Shown piece after piece: positions 52,616 to 61,401 of a stretch of 64,000 nt of DNA (the first letter of the stretch is position 1; the number at the start of each line of letters is the position of its first letter). Where the stretch lies: positions 62,001 to 126,000 of the forward strand of contig NZ_RCTZ02000002.1 of assembly GCF_003667315.2 (NCBI RefSeq), given 5' to 3'. The position numbers and the translations under genes are program-made. Below the pieces are notes generated by a model, which saw only the letters and a list, made by a program, of their open reading frames with translations, was not told where the DNA came from and made no database searches. Origin of the DNA: Tropicibacter alexandrii (lineage in GTDB: Bacteria > Pseudomonadota > Alphaproteobacteria > Rhodobacterales > Rhodobacteraceae).

Positions 52616-54345
52616 CGCACGCCTCCCGGGCCGGCGTTTCGGGTGATCTGCTGGTGGTTCTTGACCATCTTCTGCAGCACCTCTTCCTTGGGTCCAAAGG
52701 CGGCGCGCTGGCCGTTCTCGATCATCAGCAGGGTATCACATTCCTTGATGGCGGCGGGGCGGTGCGCCATGATCAGCACTGTGCGCCCGCGTTCCTTGAA
52801 GCCGCGAATGGCCTTGTTCACCGCCTCCGATCCCTCGTTGTCGAGGTTCGAGTTCGGCTCGTCCAGCACGAGGATCACCGGGTCGCCATACATCGCGCGG
52901 GCCAGCCCGATGCGCTGCATCTGCCCGCCCGACAGACGCCCGCCCGCCGCCGAAACCTGCGTGTCATAGCCCTGCGGCAGCTTCAGGATCATGTCATGCG
53001 CATCGGCCTGCCGGGCCGCCTCGACGACCTTCTCGGCATCCGGTTGCGGCGACAGTCGGGCGATGTTCTCGGCAATCGTGCCGTCGAACAGGGTTACGCG
53101 CTGCGGCAGGTAGCCGATATGGCTGCCCAGAACGTCCGGCCCATATTGGTCGATCGAGGCACCGTCGAGCCGGATCTTGCCACCGGCGGGCCGCCAGATG
53201 CCGGTCAGGGCGCGGGCCAGCGTCGACTTGCCCGAGCCGGACGGCCCGATCACGCCACAGGCCTGCCCCGGCAGCAAGGTGAACGAGATCAGCCGCAGCG
53301 CCGCCTGCTGTTCCCCCGGCGGCACCACCGTCAGTTGCTGCACCTCCAGCTTGGCCTGCGGTTTCGGCAGTTGGGTGCGCGGCGGTTCGACCGGGATTTC
53401 CGAAAGCAGCCGGACGAGGTTGTCCCAGCCCTTGCGGGCGCGTTCCACCAACGGCCACTGGCCGATGGCCAGTTCGACCGGCGCCAGCGCGCGCCCCATG
53501 AGGATCGACCCGGCGATCATCGCGCCGGGCGTCAGTTCGCCCCGCAGCACGAGCAGCGCGCCAAGGCCCAGCATCGCCGATTGCAGCATCAATCGGATCG
53601 TCTTGGTGATGGTCGAGAAGGTGCCGGTCAGGTCGGCGGTGGCGATCTGTCCGCCAAGGCTTTGCGAACGGGCCTTCATCCAGCGGGTGAAGGCATCGCG
53701 GCGCATGCCAAGCGCCTGCACCATCTCGGCCTCCTGCCGGATCTGCTCGGCCGTGCGTTCGGATTGCACGACGGCCATGTTGGATTTCAGCGTCGGTTCG
53801 CGCGACATGCGCTGGTTGATCACCGTCACGCCGATCAGCAGGACGCCCCCCGCCAGCGCCAGATAGCCCAGCCACGGGTGAAAGATCATGATCCCGATGA
53901 TGAAGACCGGCGACCACGGCATGTCGAACATCGCCATCAGAACCGGCGAGGCCAGCAGGCGCTGCACGGATTCGAGGTCGCGCAATCCGGTCTGGGCGAT
54001 TTCGTCGGGCATCACCGCCGAGCGCCGCACCACCGCGTCGAAGACCCGCAGATCGAGCGAGGCCTGAAACCGCGCCGCGACCCGCGCCATCACGCGCCCG
54101 CGCACATAGTCGAGAATGCCCATCATCGAGTAGAGGAACACCACCAGCACCGACAGCGCCACCAGCGTCGCGATGGAGCGCGACCCAAGCACCCGGTCAT
54201 AGACCTGCATCATGTAAAGCGGCCCGGTCAGCATCAGCAGGTTGACGAAAAAGCTGAAGATCGCGACGAACCAGAAATAGGGTCGGCTTCTGCGACGCAC
54301 GGCGCGCAGTTCCTCCAGGCCTTTGTCCGTCGGGGTCTTGCTCAT
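52612..54345 (-). CDS. Type I secretion ABC permease/ATPase (PrtD-like)
   Basis: 577 residues: six-span membrane half, then an ATPase with Walker A GPSGSGKST, signature LSGGQMQRIGLARA, Walker B VILVLDEPNSNLD and switch AHR. There is no N-terminal C39 peptidase or C39-like domain, so it is the PrtD/RsaD type that exports RTX proteins and proteases with an uncleaved C-terminal signal. No RTX substrate or TolC gene lies in the window. Confidence 0.9.
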   Translation of the reverse strand: MSKTPTDKGLEELRAVRRRSRPYFWFVAIFSFFVNLLMLTGPLYMMQVYDRVLGSRSIATLVALSVLVVFLYSMMGILDYVRGRVMARVAARFQASLDLRVFDAVVRRSAVMPDEIAQTGLRDLESVQRLLASPVLMAMFDMPWSPVFIIGIMIFHPWLGYLALAGGVLLIGVTVINQRMSREPTLKSNMAVVQSERTAEQIRQEAEMVQALGMRRDAFTRWMKARSQSLGGQIATADLTGTFSTITKTIRLMLQSAMLGLGALLVLRGELTPGAMIAGSILMGRALAPVELAIGQWPLVERARKGWDNLVRLLSEIPVEPPRTQLPKPQAKLEVQQLTVVPPGEQQAALRLISFTLLPGQACGVIGPSGSGKSTLARALTGIWRPAGGKIRLDGASIDQYGPDVLGSHIGYLPQRVTLFDGTIAENIARLSPQPDAEKVVEAARQADAHDMILKLPQGYDTQVSAAGGRLSGGQMQRIGLARAMYGDPVILVLDEPNSNLDNEGSEAVNKAIRGFKERGRTVLIMAHRPAAIKECDTLLMIENGQRAAFGPKEEVLQKMVKNHQQITRNAGPGGVR

Positions 54346-54525
54346 GCGCCTGTCCTGCCTGTCCGTTCCATTCTTGTCCCGAAGCCCGGTCCGGCCATGT
54401 CGCCATTGTGTCACACGGTCGGGTAAACCGGCCCTTTCCATTGGGTTTCGGCCCGGTTACTTTTACATTGTCTTTTAGGGAATTGCTGCCGCTCTCCCAA
54501 GGAAAGATTGAAAGGTCCGCGCGAA

Positions 54526-55275
54526 ATGTCTGGCTTCCGTGCATTTTTTGCCATTGCGATCCTCGTGCTTGCGGGGGCGTGCTCTGTGCCGGGCCCCGGG
54601 CAGGCGCCCGACGGGATTTGGGACCCGAACGAGACCGCCAACCGCAAGGTGCATGCCTTCAACACCCGCATCGACGAAAAGCTGCTGCGCGGCACGGGCG
54701 GCGGCTATGCCGACAAGGTGCCCGAAGACGTGCAGATGGTCGTGACCAACGTGGCCGATGCGGTCTCGCTGCCCGCGACGGTGGTGAACCAACTGCTTCA
54801 GGGCCGATTGGTCGATGCGTCGCGCAACACGCTGCGCTTTACCATCAACGCCACGCTGGGCTTTGGCGGCATGTTCGACCCCGCCACCGAGGCGGGCCTG
54901 CCCAAGGACGAAAGCGACTTTGGCGCGACGCTGGCCGCATGGGGCGTGCCCGAAGGCGGCTACCTCGTGCTGCCAATTGTTGGCCCTTCGACGGAACGCG
55001 ATGCAGTCGGGCGCGTTGTCGATCTGTTCACCAACCCATTGGACCGGGTCCTGACGGTGCCGCAACGGCGCACCAAGACGGCCTTCGTCCTGCTCGACAA
55101 GGTGGGCAGCCGTGGGCAATACGCCGCCACCGTGGACGGCGTGCTTTACGACAGCGCGGACAGCTACGCCCAATTGCGGCTGATCTATCTGCAAAACCGC
55201 CGGTTCGAACTGGGCGAAGAAGCGCCTGCGGCAGACGTCATCGACCCGACAGAAATTGATACGACTGGATTTTGA
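54526..55275 (+). CDS. mlaA: MlaA (VacJ) outer-membrane lipoprotein
   Basis: 249 residues. A signal peptide ending LVLAGAC makes the first mature residue a lipid-modified cysteine. MlaA parts include IWDPNETANRKVHAFNTRIDE-like start, RFTINATLGFGGMFDPA and GYLVLPIVGPST-like stretches. MlaA removes misplaced phospholipids from the outer leaflet and hands them to MlaC, the next gene. A TTG 18 bases upstream, behind AAGGA, is an alternative start. Confidence 0.9.
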   Translation: MSGFRAFFAIAILVLAGACSVPGPGQAPDGIWDPNETANRKVHAFNTRIDEKLLRGTGGGYADKVPEDVQMVVTNVADAVSLPATVVNQLLQGRLVDASRNTLRFTINATLGFGGMFDPATEAGLPKDESDFGATLAAWGVPEGGYLVLPIVGPSTERDAVGRVVDLFTNPLDRVLTVPQRRTKTAFVLLDKVGSRGQYAATVDGVLYDSADSYAQLRLIYLQNRRFELGEEAPAADVIDPTEIDTTGF

Positions 55276-55276
55276 C

Positions 55277-55855
55277 ATGGACTGGACCAGACGCAGCCTT
55301 CTGACCACCGGAGCGGCCCTCCTGATCGCGGGCCCGGCTCTCGCCCTGACCGAAGCGCAGGCCAGCGGCATGGTCGGCAACCTCGTGAACGAGATCAACC
55401 GCGTGATCGCCTCGGGCAAGTCCGAGCGCGCGATGTATGGCGATTTCGAACGCATCTTCAAGAAATACGCCGATACGCGCGCAATCGCGGCCTACGCGAT
55501 GGGCGTGGACGGGCGGCGCGCAACCAACGCCCAGAAGAAGGCATTCACGGATGCCTTTACCGGCTATATCTCGCGCAAGTATGGCAAGCGGTTCCGTGAA
55601 TTCATCGGCGGGCGGCTCGAAGTGCAGGGCGTGTCGCGCAACCGGAACTTCTACGACGTGTCGACCATCGCCTATCTCAAGGGCGAAGCCCCGTTCGAGG
55701 TGAATTTCCACGTCAGCGACAACAACAAGTTCTACAACATGTACATCGAAGGCGTGAACATGCTGCTCACCGAGCGGACGGAAATCGGCGCCATGCTGGA
55801 TCGCCGCCGGGGCGATATCGACGCGCTCATCGCGGACCTGCGCAGCGCGTCGTGA
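55277..55855 (+). CDS. mlaC: MlaC-type periplasmic phospholipid-binding protein
   Basis: 192 residues with a signal peptide (MDWTRRSLLTTGAALLIAG, twin arginine). The MlaC/Ttg2D domain includes YADTRAIAAYAMG, the KAFTDAFTGYISRKYGKRF segment and FYNMYIEGVNM. It ferries phospholipid across the periplasm from MlaA to the inner-membrane MlaFEDB complex, which is not in the window. It starts one base after the mlaA stop. Confidence 0.9.
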   Translation: MDWTRRSLLTTGAALLIAGPALALTEAQASGMVGNLVNEINRVIASGKSERAMYGDFERIFKKYADTRAIAAYAMGVDGRRATNAQKKAFTDAFTGYISRKYGKRFREFIGGRLEVQGVSRNRNFYDVSTIAYLKGEAPFEVNFHVSDNNKFYNMYIEGVNMLLTERTEIGAMLDRRRGDIDALIADLRSAS

Positions 55856-55863
55856 TCCCTAAA

Positions 55864-55889
55864 GTAGGATGGGTGATCACCCATCCTAC
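55864..55889. repeat. Family B palindrome, perfect 26-bp copy
   Basis: GTAGGATGGGTGA and mirror, 8 bases after the mlaC stop codon, between convergent mlaC and PBP1A. Confidence 0.85.
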
Positions 55890-55914
55890 CCTAATCTCCC
55901 GCGTGGTCCTGAAA

Positions 55915-56014
55915 GTAGGATGGCATTTTCCCGGGGCTCCGCCCGTTCAGGCCTCGATCCGTCCCCCGGACGGCTCGACGCGCAAGGCGCGGACCGGCCT
56001 TCACCCCATCCTAC
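55915..56014. repeat. Split family B element with nested hairpins
   Basis: The half-site GTAGGATGG (55915-55923) and its mirror CCATCCTAC (56006-56014) are separated by 82 bases. Within, AGGCC/GGCCT (55949-55953 and 55996-56000) and CCGTCC-CCC-GGACGG (55959-55973) are nested inverted repeats. It looks like a family B palindrome with an insert, ending at the PBP1A stop codon. Confidence 0.6.
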
Positions 56015-56015
56015 C

Positions 56016-58181
56016 TTAATTCCCCCCGAAGATATCCCGCAACACCTGCTGCAACACCCCTTCGCCGACGCGCTCGCGCCCGCCTGTCAGCGGAGCCTGC
56101 GGTTGCGGCTCGGGCTCGGGCGCGCGGACCGGGGGCGCGGGTTCGATGCTGGGCAGGGCGCGCACCGGCAGGCCCTCATGCACCCGCGCCATCACTTCGT
56201 GCCAGATCTCGGCGGGCAGCCCGCTGCCGGTCACCCCGGTCAGCGGCGTGTTGTCGTCATATCCCATCCAGACCCCGGCCACGTAATCCGCCGTGAAGCC
56301 CACGAACCACGCATCGCGCGCCTCGTTGCTGGTGCCGGTCTTGCCCGCCGCCGGGCGGTCGGACAGCCGCGCACGACCGCCTGTGCCCTCGGACACCACC
56401 TTCTCCATCATCCAGACCAGCTGGCCTGCTGCCTCGGGGCGGATCACCCGCTCGCCCATGCCGCCCGGCGTGCCCATCAGCGGCTCGCTGTCGCCCTTCA
56501 GGCGCAATTCGCGCAGCCCGTAGGGCGTGACCGACGAGCCGCCGTTCAGGATGCCCGCATAGGCGCCCGTCATCTCCAGCAGGTTCGCCTCGGACACCCC
56601 CAGTGCCAGCGAGGGCGTGTCCTTGAGGTCGCGATAGATGCCGAAATCGCGCGCCACGCGCATCACCAGATCGCGTCCCACCCCTTCGGAGACCTTCACC
56701 GCCGGGATGTTGAGCGAGCGTTTCAGCGCCTCGGTCAGGGTGACGCGCCCGTAATGCTGGCGCGAGTAGTTCTCGGGGCACCATTGGCCCGAACCGGGGA
56801 TGGTCATGCAGAAGGGCTCATCCACCACCGTGTCGAGCGGCGACCAGCCCAGTTCCAGCGCCGTGGCATAGACGAAGGGCTTGAACGCGCTGCCGGTCTG
56901 GCGCACCGCCTGCACCGCGCGGTTCCATTCGCCCGAGGCATCCACGTCGCGCCCGCCGACCATGGCGCGCACCGCCCCGTCCGAGCTCATGACGATGACC
57001 GCCACCTGTGCCTTCGACCCCTCGCGGACCTTCTCGGAAAAGACCTGTCGCACCGCCGCCGCCGTGGCGGCCTGTATTGCCGGGTCCAGCGTGGTTTCGA
57101 TCACCACGTCCTCGGTCGTGTCGCGGGTGTAGAATTCCGGCCCCGATTGCATCACCCAGTCGGCGAAATACCCGCCGCGCAACCGTTCGGACCCTTCGGC
57201 GAGGGTCGCGGGATTGGCCTGCCAATAGGCGGTTTCCTCGTTGGTCAGGTAGCCCTGTTCATTCATCAGCCGCAGCACCGTCGCCGCGCGATCCTGCGAG
57301 CGTTTCAGGTTCGCGGTGGGAGCCAGCGACGAGGGCGCCGTCAATAGCCCCGCCAACATGGCCGATTCTGCCGGGTTCAGCGCCGCTGCCGACTTGCCGA
57401 AATAGCGTTCCGCCGCGGCGGCCACGCCGTAGGCGCCGCTGCCCATATAGGCGCGGTTGAGGTAGATTCTGAGGATTTCGTCCTTGGTGTATTTCGTTTC
57501 CATCGCCAGCGCATAGATCGCCTCGGTGATCTTCCGCCGCATCGAGGATTCGCGGCAATCGGCGATGTATTCGGCTTCCGACTGCCATTTTCCGGGGTCG
57601 TAATCCTCGCCGAGGCACATCAGTTTCGCGGTCTGCTGCGTGATGGTCGAGCCGCCATGGCCCGATAGTGGCCCGCGCCCCTCGGACAGGTTGATGCGGA
57701 TCGCGCCCGCCACGCCACGCGGGCTGACGCCCAGATGCCGGTAGAACCGCTTGTCCTCGGTGGCGACCACGGCGTTCTTCAGGTGTTCGGACACGGTATC
57801 GGCGGTGACCGCGCCGCCATATTGATCGCCGCGCAGCGCAAACACGTCGCCGTAGCGGTCCATCAAGGTGACAGAACCGCGCGCGCGCCCATCGGTGATC
57901 TGGTCGACCGGCGGAATCGTCGTGCCGGTATAGAACACGGCCGCGCCGATGATCAGCGCCAGAACGACGGTCGCGAACACCGTGGCCCGCCAGACCAGCC
58001 GCCACAGCAGCAAGAACGGCCACAGCACCCAGCCCAGCACGCGCCGGATCGGGCCGCGCGGCTTGCGGGCGCGGGGCGCGGGCTTGCGCCGGGGCGCCGC
58101 CTTGCGCGGGGTCGATTCGGCTTTGCGCGGATACCGTCGATCCGCGACCAGCCGCTTGCCGCCTTTTCCTGAAGAACTCAT
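56016..58181 (-). CDS. mrcA: Class A penicillin-binding protein (PBP1A family)
   Basis: Bifunctional glycosyltransferase/transpeptidase of 721 residues. A basic proline-rich tail and one span (about residues 60-85) precede the GT51 domain (TEDKRFYRHLGV, GHGGSTITQQTAK, KDEILRIYLN). The transpeptidase has the SxxK serine in TGSAFKPFVYA, an SxN-type motif and KTGTSNEARD. The C-terminus ends with a proline/acidic linker and a short tail. Convergent with mlaC; the 259-base gap before glnK holds both promoters. Confidence 0.92.
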   Translation of the reverse strand: MSSSGKGGKRLVADRRYPRKAESTPRKAAPRRKPAPRARKPRGPIRRVLGWVLWPFLLLWRLVWRATVFATVVLALIIGAAVFYTGTTIPPVDQITDGRARGSVTLMDRYGDVFALRGDQYGGAVTADTVSEHLKNAVVATEDKRFYRHLGVSPRGVAGAIRINLSEGRGPLSGHGGSTITQQTAKLMCLGEDYDPGKWQSEAEYIADCRESSMRRKITEAIYALAMETKYTKDEILRIYLNRAYMGSGAYGVAAAAERYFGKSAAALNPAESAMLAGLLTAPSSLAPTANLKRSQDRAATVLRLMNEQGYLTNEETAYWQANPATLAEGSERLRGGYFADWVMQSGPEFYTRDTTEDVVIETTLDPAIQAATAAAVRQVFSEKVREGSKAQVAVIVMSSDGAVRAMVGGRDVDASGEWNRAVQAVRQTGSAFKPFVYATALELGWSPLDTVVDEPFCMTIPGSGQWCPENYSRQHYGRVTLTEALKRSLNIPAVKVSEGVGRDLVMRVARDFGIYRDLKDTPSLALGVSEANLLEMTGAYAGILNGGSSVTPYGLRELRLKGDSEPLMGTPGGMGERVIRPEAAGQLVWMMEKVVSEGTGGRARLSDRPAAGKTGTSNEARDAWFVGFTADYVAGVWMGYDDNTPLTGVTGSGLPAEIWHEVMARVHEGLPVRALPSIEPAPPVRAPEPEPQPQAPLTGGRERVGEGVLQQVLRDIFGGN

Positions 58182-58287
58182 GACTCTGCCCGTCTTTTGC
58201 GCCTTTTGCCGGTGAACATAGTCATTCAGGGCGCGAATGTTGACCACCTGCGAACGCAATGAGCGTTTTTGTTCTGACTAAATTTTG

Positions 58288-58323
58288 TGCGCAATGGCGC
58301 ATGTGCGCAAAAATTAGGCGCAC
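58288..58323 (+). promoter_or_regulatory. Inverted repeats upstream of glnK (NtrC candidate)
   Basis: TGCGC-AATG-GCGCA (58288-58301) and GTGCGC-N9-GCGCAC (58303-58323) stand next to each other about 118-153 bases before the glnK start. The GTGCGC half-site is used three times. NtrC of Rhodobacter binds paired CGC-N9-GCG-like sites, and glnK-amtB is a classic NtrC target, so this is a plausible activator site. Confidence 0.45.
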
Positions 58324-58440
58324 GACCTCGGAAATTGCCCGGTTTTTCGCCCAATTCCCTTCAAATCGCAGGCCTCAAGCCGTTTTGCTGCAGGTGCAAG
58401 ACCGCGGGGCCAGCCTCGCCATGACGACAAGGGGACCAAG

Positions 58441-58779
58441 GTGAAACTGATCATTGCAACGATCAAGCCGTTCAAACTCGAAGAGGTGCGCGAGGCGCTC
58501 ACCGGGATCGGGGTACGCGGCATGATGGTCACGGAAATCAAGGGCTTCGGCTCTCAATCCGGCCATACCGAAATCTATCGTGGCGCGGAATATGCCGTGA
58601 ACTTCGTGCCGAAAATCAAGCTCGAGATCGTGGTCTCGTCCGCGATGGCCGATCAGGTGGTCGAAACCATCAAGTCGACCGCCCAGACCGGCAAGATCGG
58701 CGACGGCAAGATCTTCGTGCTGGACGTAAGCCAAGCCGTGCGCGTGCGCACCGGCGAAACCGACGCAGACGCGCTCTGA
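58441..58779 (+). CDS. glnK: PII nitrogen regulatory protein GlnK
   Basis: Trimeric sensor of nitrogen and energy state; regulates AmtB by plugging it. 112 residues, with the uridylylation site Tyr51 in GHTEIYRGAEY on the T-loop, KIGDGKIFVLDVSQAVRVRTGE in the C-terminal half and the family start MKLIIATIKPFK. The GTG start follows ACAAGGGGACCAAG. amtB follows 33 bases later, the standard pairing. Confidence 0.95.
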   Translation: MKLIIATIKPFKLEEVREALTGIGVRGMMVTEIKGFGSQSGHTEIYRGAEYAVNFVPKIKLEIVVSSAMADQVVETIKSTAQTGKIGDGKIFVLDVSQAVRVRTGETDADAL

Positions 58780-58812
58780 CGCGACCGAGGGGGAACCTTT
58801 AGGAAAATGACC

Positions 58813-60150
58813 ATGAAACTGACCAAGACTCTGGTATCCGCAGCTGCGCTGCTGGCTCTGCCGACACTGGGCTTTGCGCAGGAGGCCGCAGAGGCCGCCG
58901 CCGAAGCGCCCGTCGACACCTTCCCGTTCATCATGACCTCGGTGCTGTTCCTGATGGGCGGCTTCCTTGTGTTCTGGATGGCTGCGGGCTTTGCGATGCT
59001 CGAAGCGGGCCTCGTGCGCGGCAAGAACGTCACCATGCAGCTGACCAAGAACGTCGCGCTGTTCTCGCTGGCGTCGATCTTCTACTACCTGATCGGCTAC
59101 AACCTGATGTACCCGCTGGGCACATGGTCGGTCGAAGGCGTCCTGTCCGGCGTCTGGGGTCCGGGCGTTCTGGAAGCGGTGGGCGTGTCGCCGGCCGATG
59201 CGGACGATATCGGCTATGCCTCCACCGGCTCCGACTTCTTCTTCCAGCTGATGTTCTGTGCCGCCACCGCGTCGATCGTGTCCGGTACGCTCGCCGAGCG
59301 CATCAAGCTGTGGCCCTTCCTGATCTTCACCGTGATCCTGACCTCCATCATCTACCCGCTGCAGGCGTCGTGGAAGTGGGGCGGCGGTTTCCTGGACGAA
59401 GCAGGCTTCCTCGATTTCGCTGGCTCGACCGTCGTGCACTCGGTTGGTGGCTGGGCGGCTCTGACCGGCGCGCTGATCCTCGGCCCGCGTATCGGCAAGT
59501 ACAAGGACGGCCGCGTCATCCCGATGCCCGGTTCCAACCTTGCCCTCGCAACGCTTGGCACGTTCATCCTGTGGCTCGGCTGGTTCGGCTTCAACGGTGG
59601 TTCGCAGCTTGCCATGGGCACTGTGGGTGACGTTGCCGACGTGTCGCGCATCTTTGCCAACACCAACGCAGCCGCCGCAGGGGGTGCCGTCGCAGCCCTG
59701 ATCCTGACCCAGCTGATGTACAAGAAGCCCGACCTGACGATGATCCTGAACGGCGCACTGGCCGGTCTGGTTTCGATCACCGCCGAGCCGCTGACCCCGT
59801 CCTTGGGTCTGGCGACCGTCATCGGCATGATCGGCGGCGTGATCGTGGTCTTCGCAGTCCCGATGCTGGACAAGCTCAAGATCGACGACGTGGTCGGTGC
59901 GATCCCGGTCCACCTGATGGCGGGCATCTGGGGCACCATCGCCGTGGTCCTGTCCAACGGTGACGCATCCATCGGCGCGCAGCTGTACGGCATCGTCGTG
60001 GTCGGCATCTACACCGTGGTCGCCTCGGGCGTGGTCTGGTTCATCCTGAGCATGACCATGGGCATCCGGGTCTCGGAAGAAGACGAGATCAACGGCCTCG
60101 ACATGGCGGAACTGGGGATGGAAGCCTACCCCGAGTTCTCCAAGGGCTAA
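58813..60150 (+). CDS. amtB: Ammonium transporter AmtB
   Basis: Inner-membrane ammonium channel, 445 residues. A signal peptide (MKLTKTLVSAAALLALPTLG) is followed by 11 spans. The twin histidines are in VVHSVGGWAALTGAL and VHLMAGIWGT; the signature DFAGSTVVH is present. The ATG used is the one 8 bases after AGGA; an ATG two codons upstream is also possible. It forms an operon with glnK and ends in a strong terminator. Confidence 0.95.
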   Translation: MKLTKTLVSAAALLALPTLGFAQEAAEAAAEAPVDTFPFIMTSVLFLMGGFLVFWMAAGFAMLEAGLVRGKNVTMQLTKNVALFSLASIFYYLIGYNLMYPLGTWSVEGVLSGVWGPGVLEAVGVSPADADDIGYASTGSDFFFQLMFCAATASIVSGTLAERIKLWPFLIFTVILTSIIYPLQASWKWGGGFLDEAGFLDFAGSTVVHSVGGWAALTGALILGPRIGKYKDGRVIPMPGSNLALATLGTFILWLGWFGFNGGSQLAMGTVGDVADVSRIFANTNAAAAGGAVAALILTQLMYKKPDLTMILNGALAGLVSITAEPLTPSLGLATVIGMIGGVIVVFAVPMLDKLKIDDVVGAIPVHLMAGIWGTIAVVLSNGDASIGAQLYGIVVVGIYTVVASGVVWFILSMTMGIRVSEEDEINGLDMAELGMEAYPEFSKG

Positions 60151-60199
60151 GTCGCTCTCCCTCGGATCGGGGTCTCCTTCCCCCCGATCCGGACACGAC

Positions 60200-60230
60200 C
60201 CCCCGGCACCGCAAGGGCCGGGGGTTTTTT
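60200..60230 (+). terminator. Intrinsic terminator of glnK-amtB
   Basis: CCCCCGGC-N9-GCCGGGGG followed by six T. A second inverted repeat (GGATCGGGG and its mirror) lies just before it at about 60164-60191. Confidence 0.9.
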
Positions 60231-60303
60231 GTTTGAGGGGACTGCACAGGTCAGGTCTGCGGGCCTAGGGGACAGGGCCCCGGCGCGGAATCAAGGCGAA
60301 GCC

Positions 60304-60445
60304 GCCGCGCATCGACGGGCCGCCCCCACGGCCTGTCGATTTGTCGACGCTGGCGCAACGTGTCGGGCTTTCCCGGACTTGGCAGGGATAAATCAAGAGG
60401 ATCATCGGTTTGCATCGACAGACCGCGGCCCTTTCGATGCGCGGC
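60304..60445. other. Gene-free structured region after amtB; RNA candidate
   Basis: In the 323 bases between amtB and the convergent GntR gene no protein gene is convincing. After the terminator lie GCCGCGCATCGA (60304-60315) with its mirror at 60434-60445, a 12-bp hairpin ATCGACGGGCCG/CGGCCTGTCGAT (60311-60340, one G-T pair), and GCATCGA (60412-60418), which pairs with part of the same mirror (60434-60440). The long-range and the local stem exclude each other. Strand and function are unknown. Confidence 0.4.
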
Positions 60446-60473
60446 TCACCCGCACGTCGGTTTGGCCCGCACC

Positions 60474-61241
60474 TCACCGATCCATTTCACGCTGAAGACG
60501 TTGGCGCGCGATGGCCTCGTTGGCCTCGCTTCGCCGGTCGGCCTGCAACGCCTCTTCGACATAGCTCAGATGCCTTTCGACAGCGGCCCGCGCCGCTGCC
60601 GGATCGCGGGCCTGAAGCGCGTCGTTAATGTCTTTGTGTTGCGCCAGAAGCGCCTCGCGCGTGGTGCGCTGCTTGAACATAATCTGCCGGTTGTAGAACA
60701 CGCCCTCGCGGAGCAACTGATACATCGACCGCATCATGTGCAGCATGATGACGTTGTGGCTGGCCTCGATGATGGCCAGATGGAAATCCGCGTCCAGCCG
60801 TGCCTCGTCCGCCGGGTTGCGCTTGCCATGGGCGGACTCCATCTTGGCGTAAATCTCCGAGATCACGCGCAAATCCGTCTCTGTCCCATGTTGCGCGGCG
60901 CGCTCGGCAGCGAGGCCTTCCATGTCGCGGCGAAACGACAAGTAGTCAAAGACCGCCTCATCATGGTTCGCGAACAGCTGGATCAGCGCGTCGGAAAAGG
61001 CCGATCCCAGCACGTCGGTCACATAGATCCCGGCACTGGCGCGCGCCTCCAGCAGGCCGCGCTTTTGCAACTCGGACACCGCCTCGCGCAAGCTGGGACG
61101 AGACACGCCCAGACGCTCGGACAACTCCCGCTCGGAGGGCAGCCGTTCGCCGGGTCGCAGGATGCCGCGCAGGATGAGCAGTTCGATCTGGTTGACCACC
61201 GCGCTGGCAAGCTTTTCCGGCTGGACCTTCTGAAACGGCAT
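60474..61241 (-). CDS. GntR/FadR-family transcriptional regulator
   Basis: 255 residues. N-terminal winged helix (GERLPSERELSERLGVSRPSLREAV-type motif, residues about 30-55) and an all-helical FCD effector domain with metal-binding histidines (FHLAIIEASHN, ERHLSYVEE). The FadR/PdhR/LldR subgroup responds to organic acids or acyl-CoA. Target genes are not next to it. A TGGTC half-site lies about 17 bases upstream of the start and might be autoregulatory. Confidence 0.9.
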   Translation of the reverse strand: MPFQKVQPEKLASAVVNQIELLILRGILRPGERLPSERELSERLGVSRPSLREAVSELQKRGLLEARASAGIYVTDVLGSAFSDALIQLFANHDEAVFDYLSFRRDMEGLAAERAAQHGTETDLRVISEIYAKMESAHGKRNPADEARLDADFHLAIIEASHNVIMLHMMRSMYQLLREGVFYNRQIMFKQRTTREALLAQHKDINDALQARDPAAARAAVERHLSYVEEALQADRRSEANEAIARQRLQREMDR

Positions 61242-61401
61242 GGCGGCTCCTGTTGCTGGTCAGAAACCTTTACCAAACTCCGGGAGGTGCCGCAAAGGGC
61301 TGGTTAATATCGACAAAGCCGCAATTTTTCCCGGATTGTTGCTGAAATTATGCCGCAATCGACCTGCAAACCCAAAGCATGCCACGTCGAGGGAGCGCCT
61401 C

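Noticed and set aside
60265-60477. A 70-codon minus-strand frame coupled by GTGA to the GntR stop codon
   Set aside because: Arginine-rich translation without any motif; it overlaps the inverted-repeat region, which better explains the sequence.
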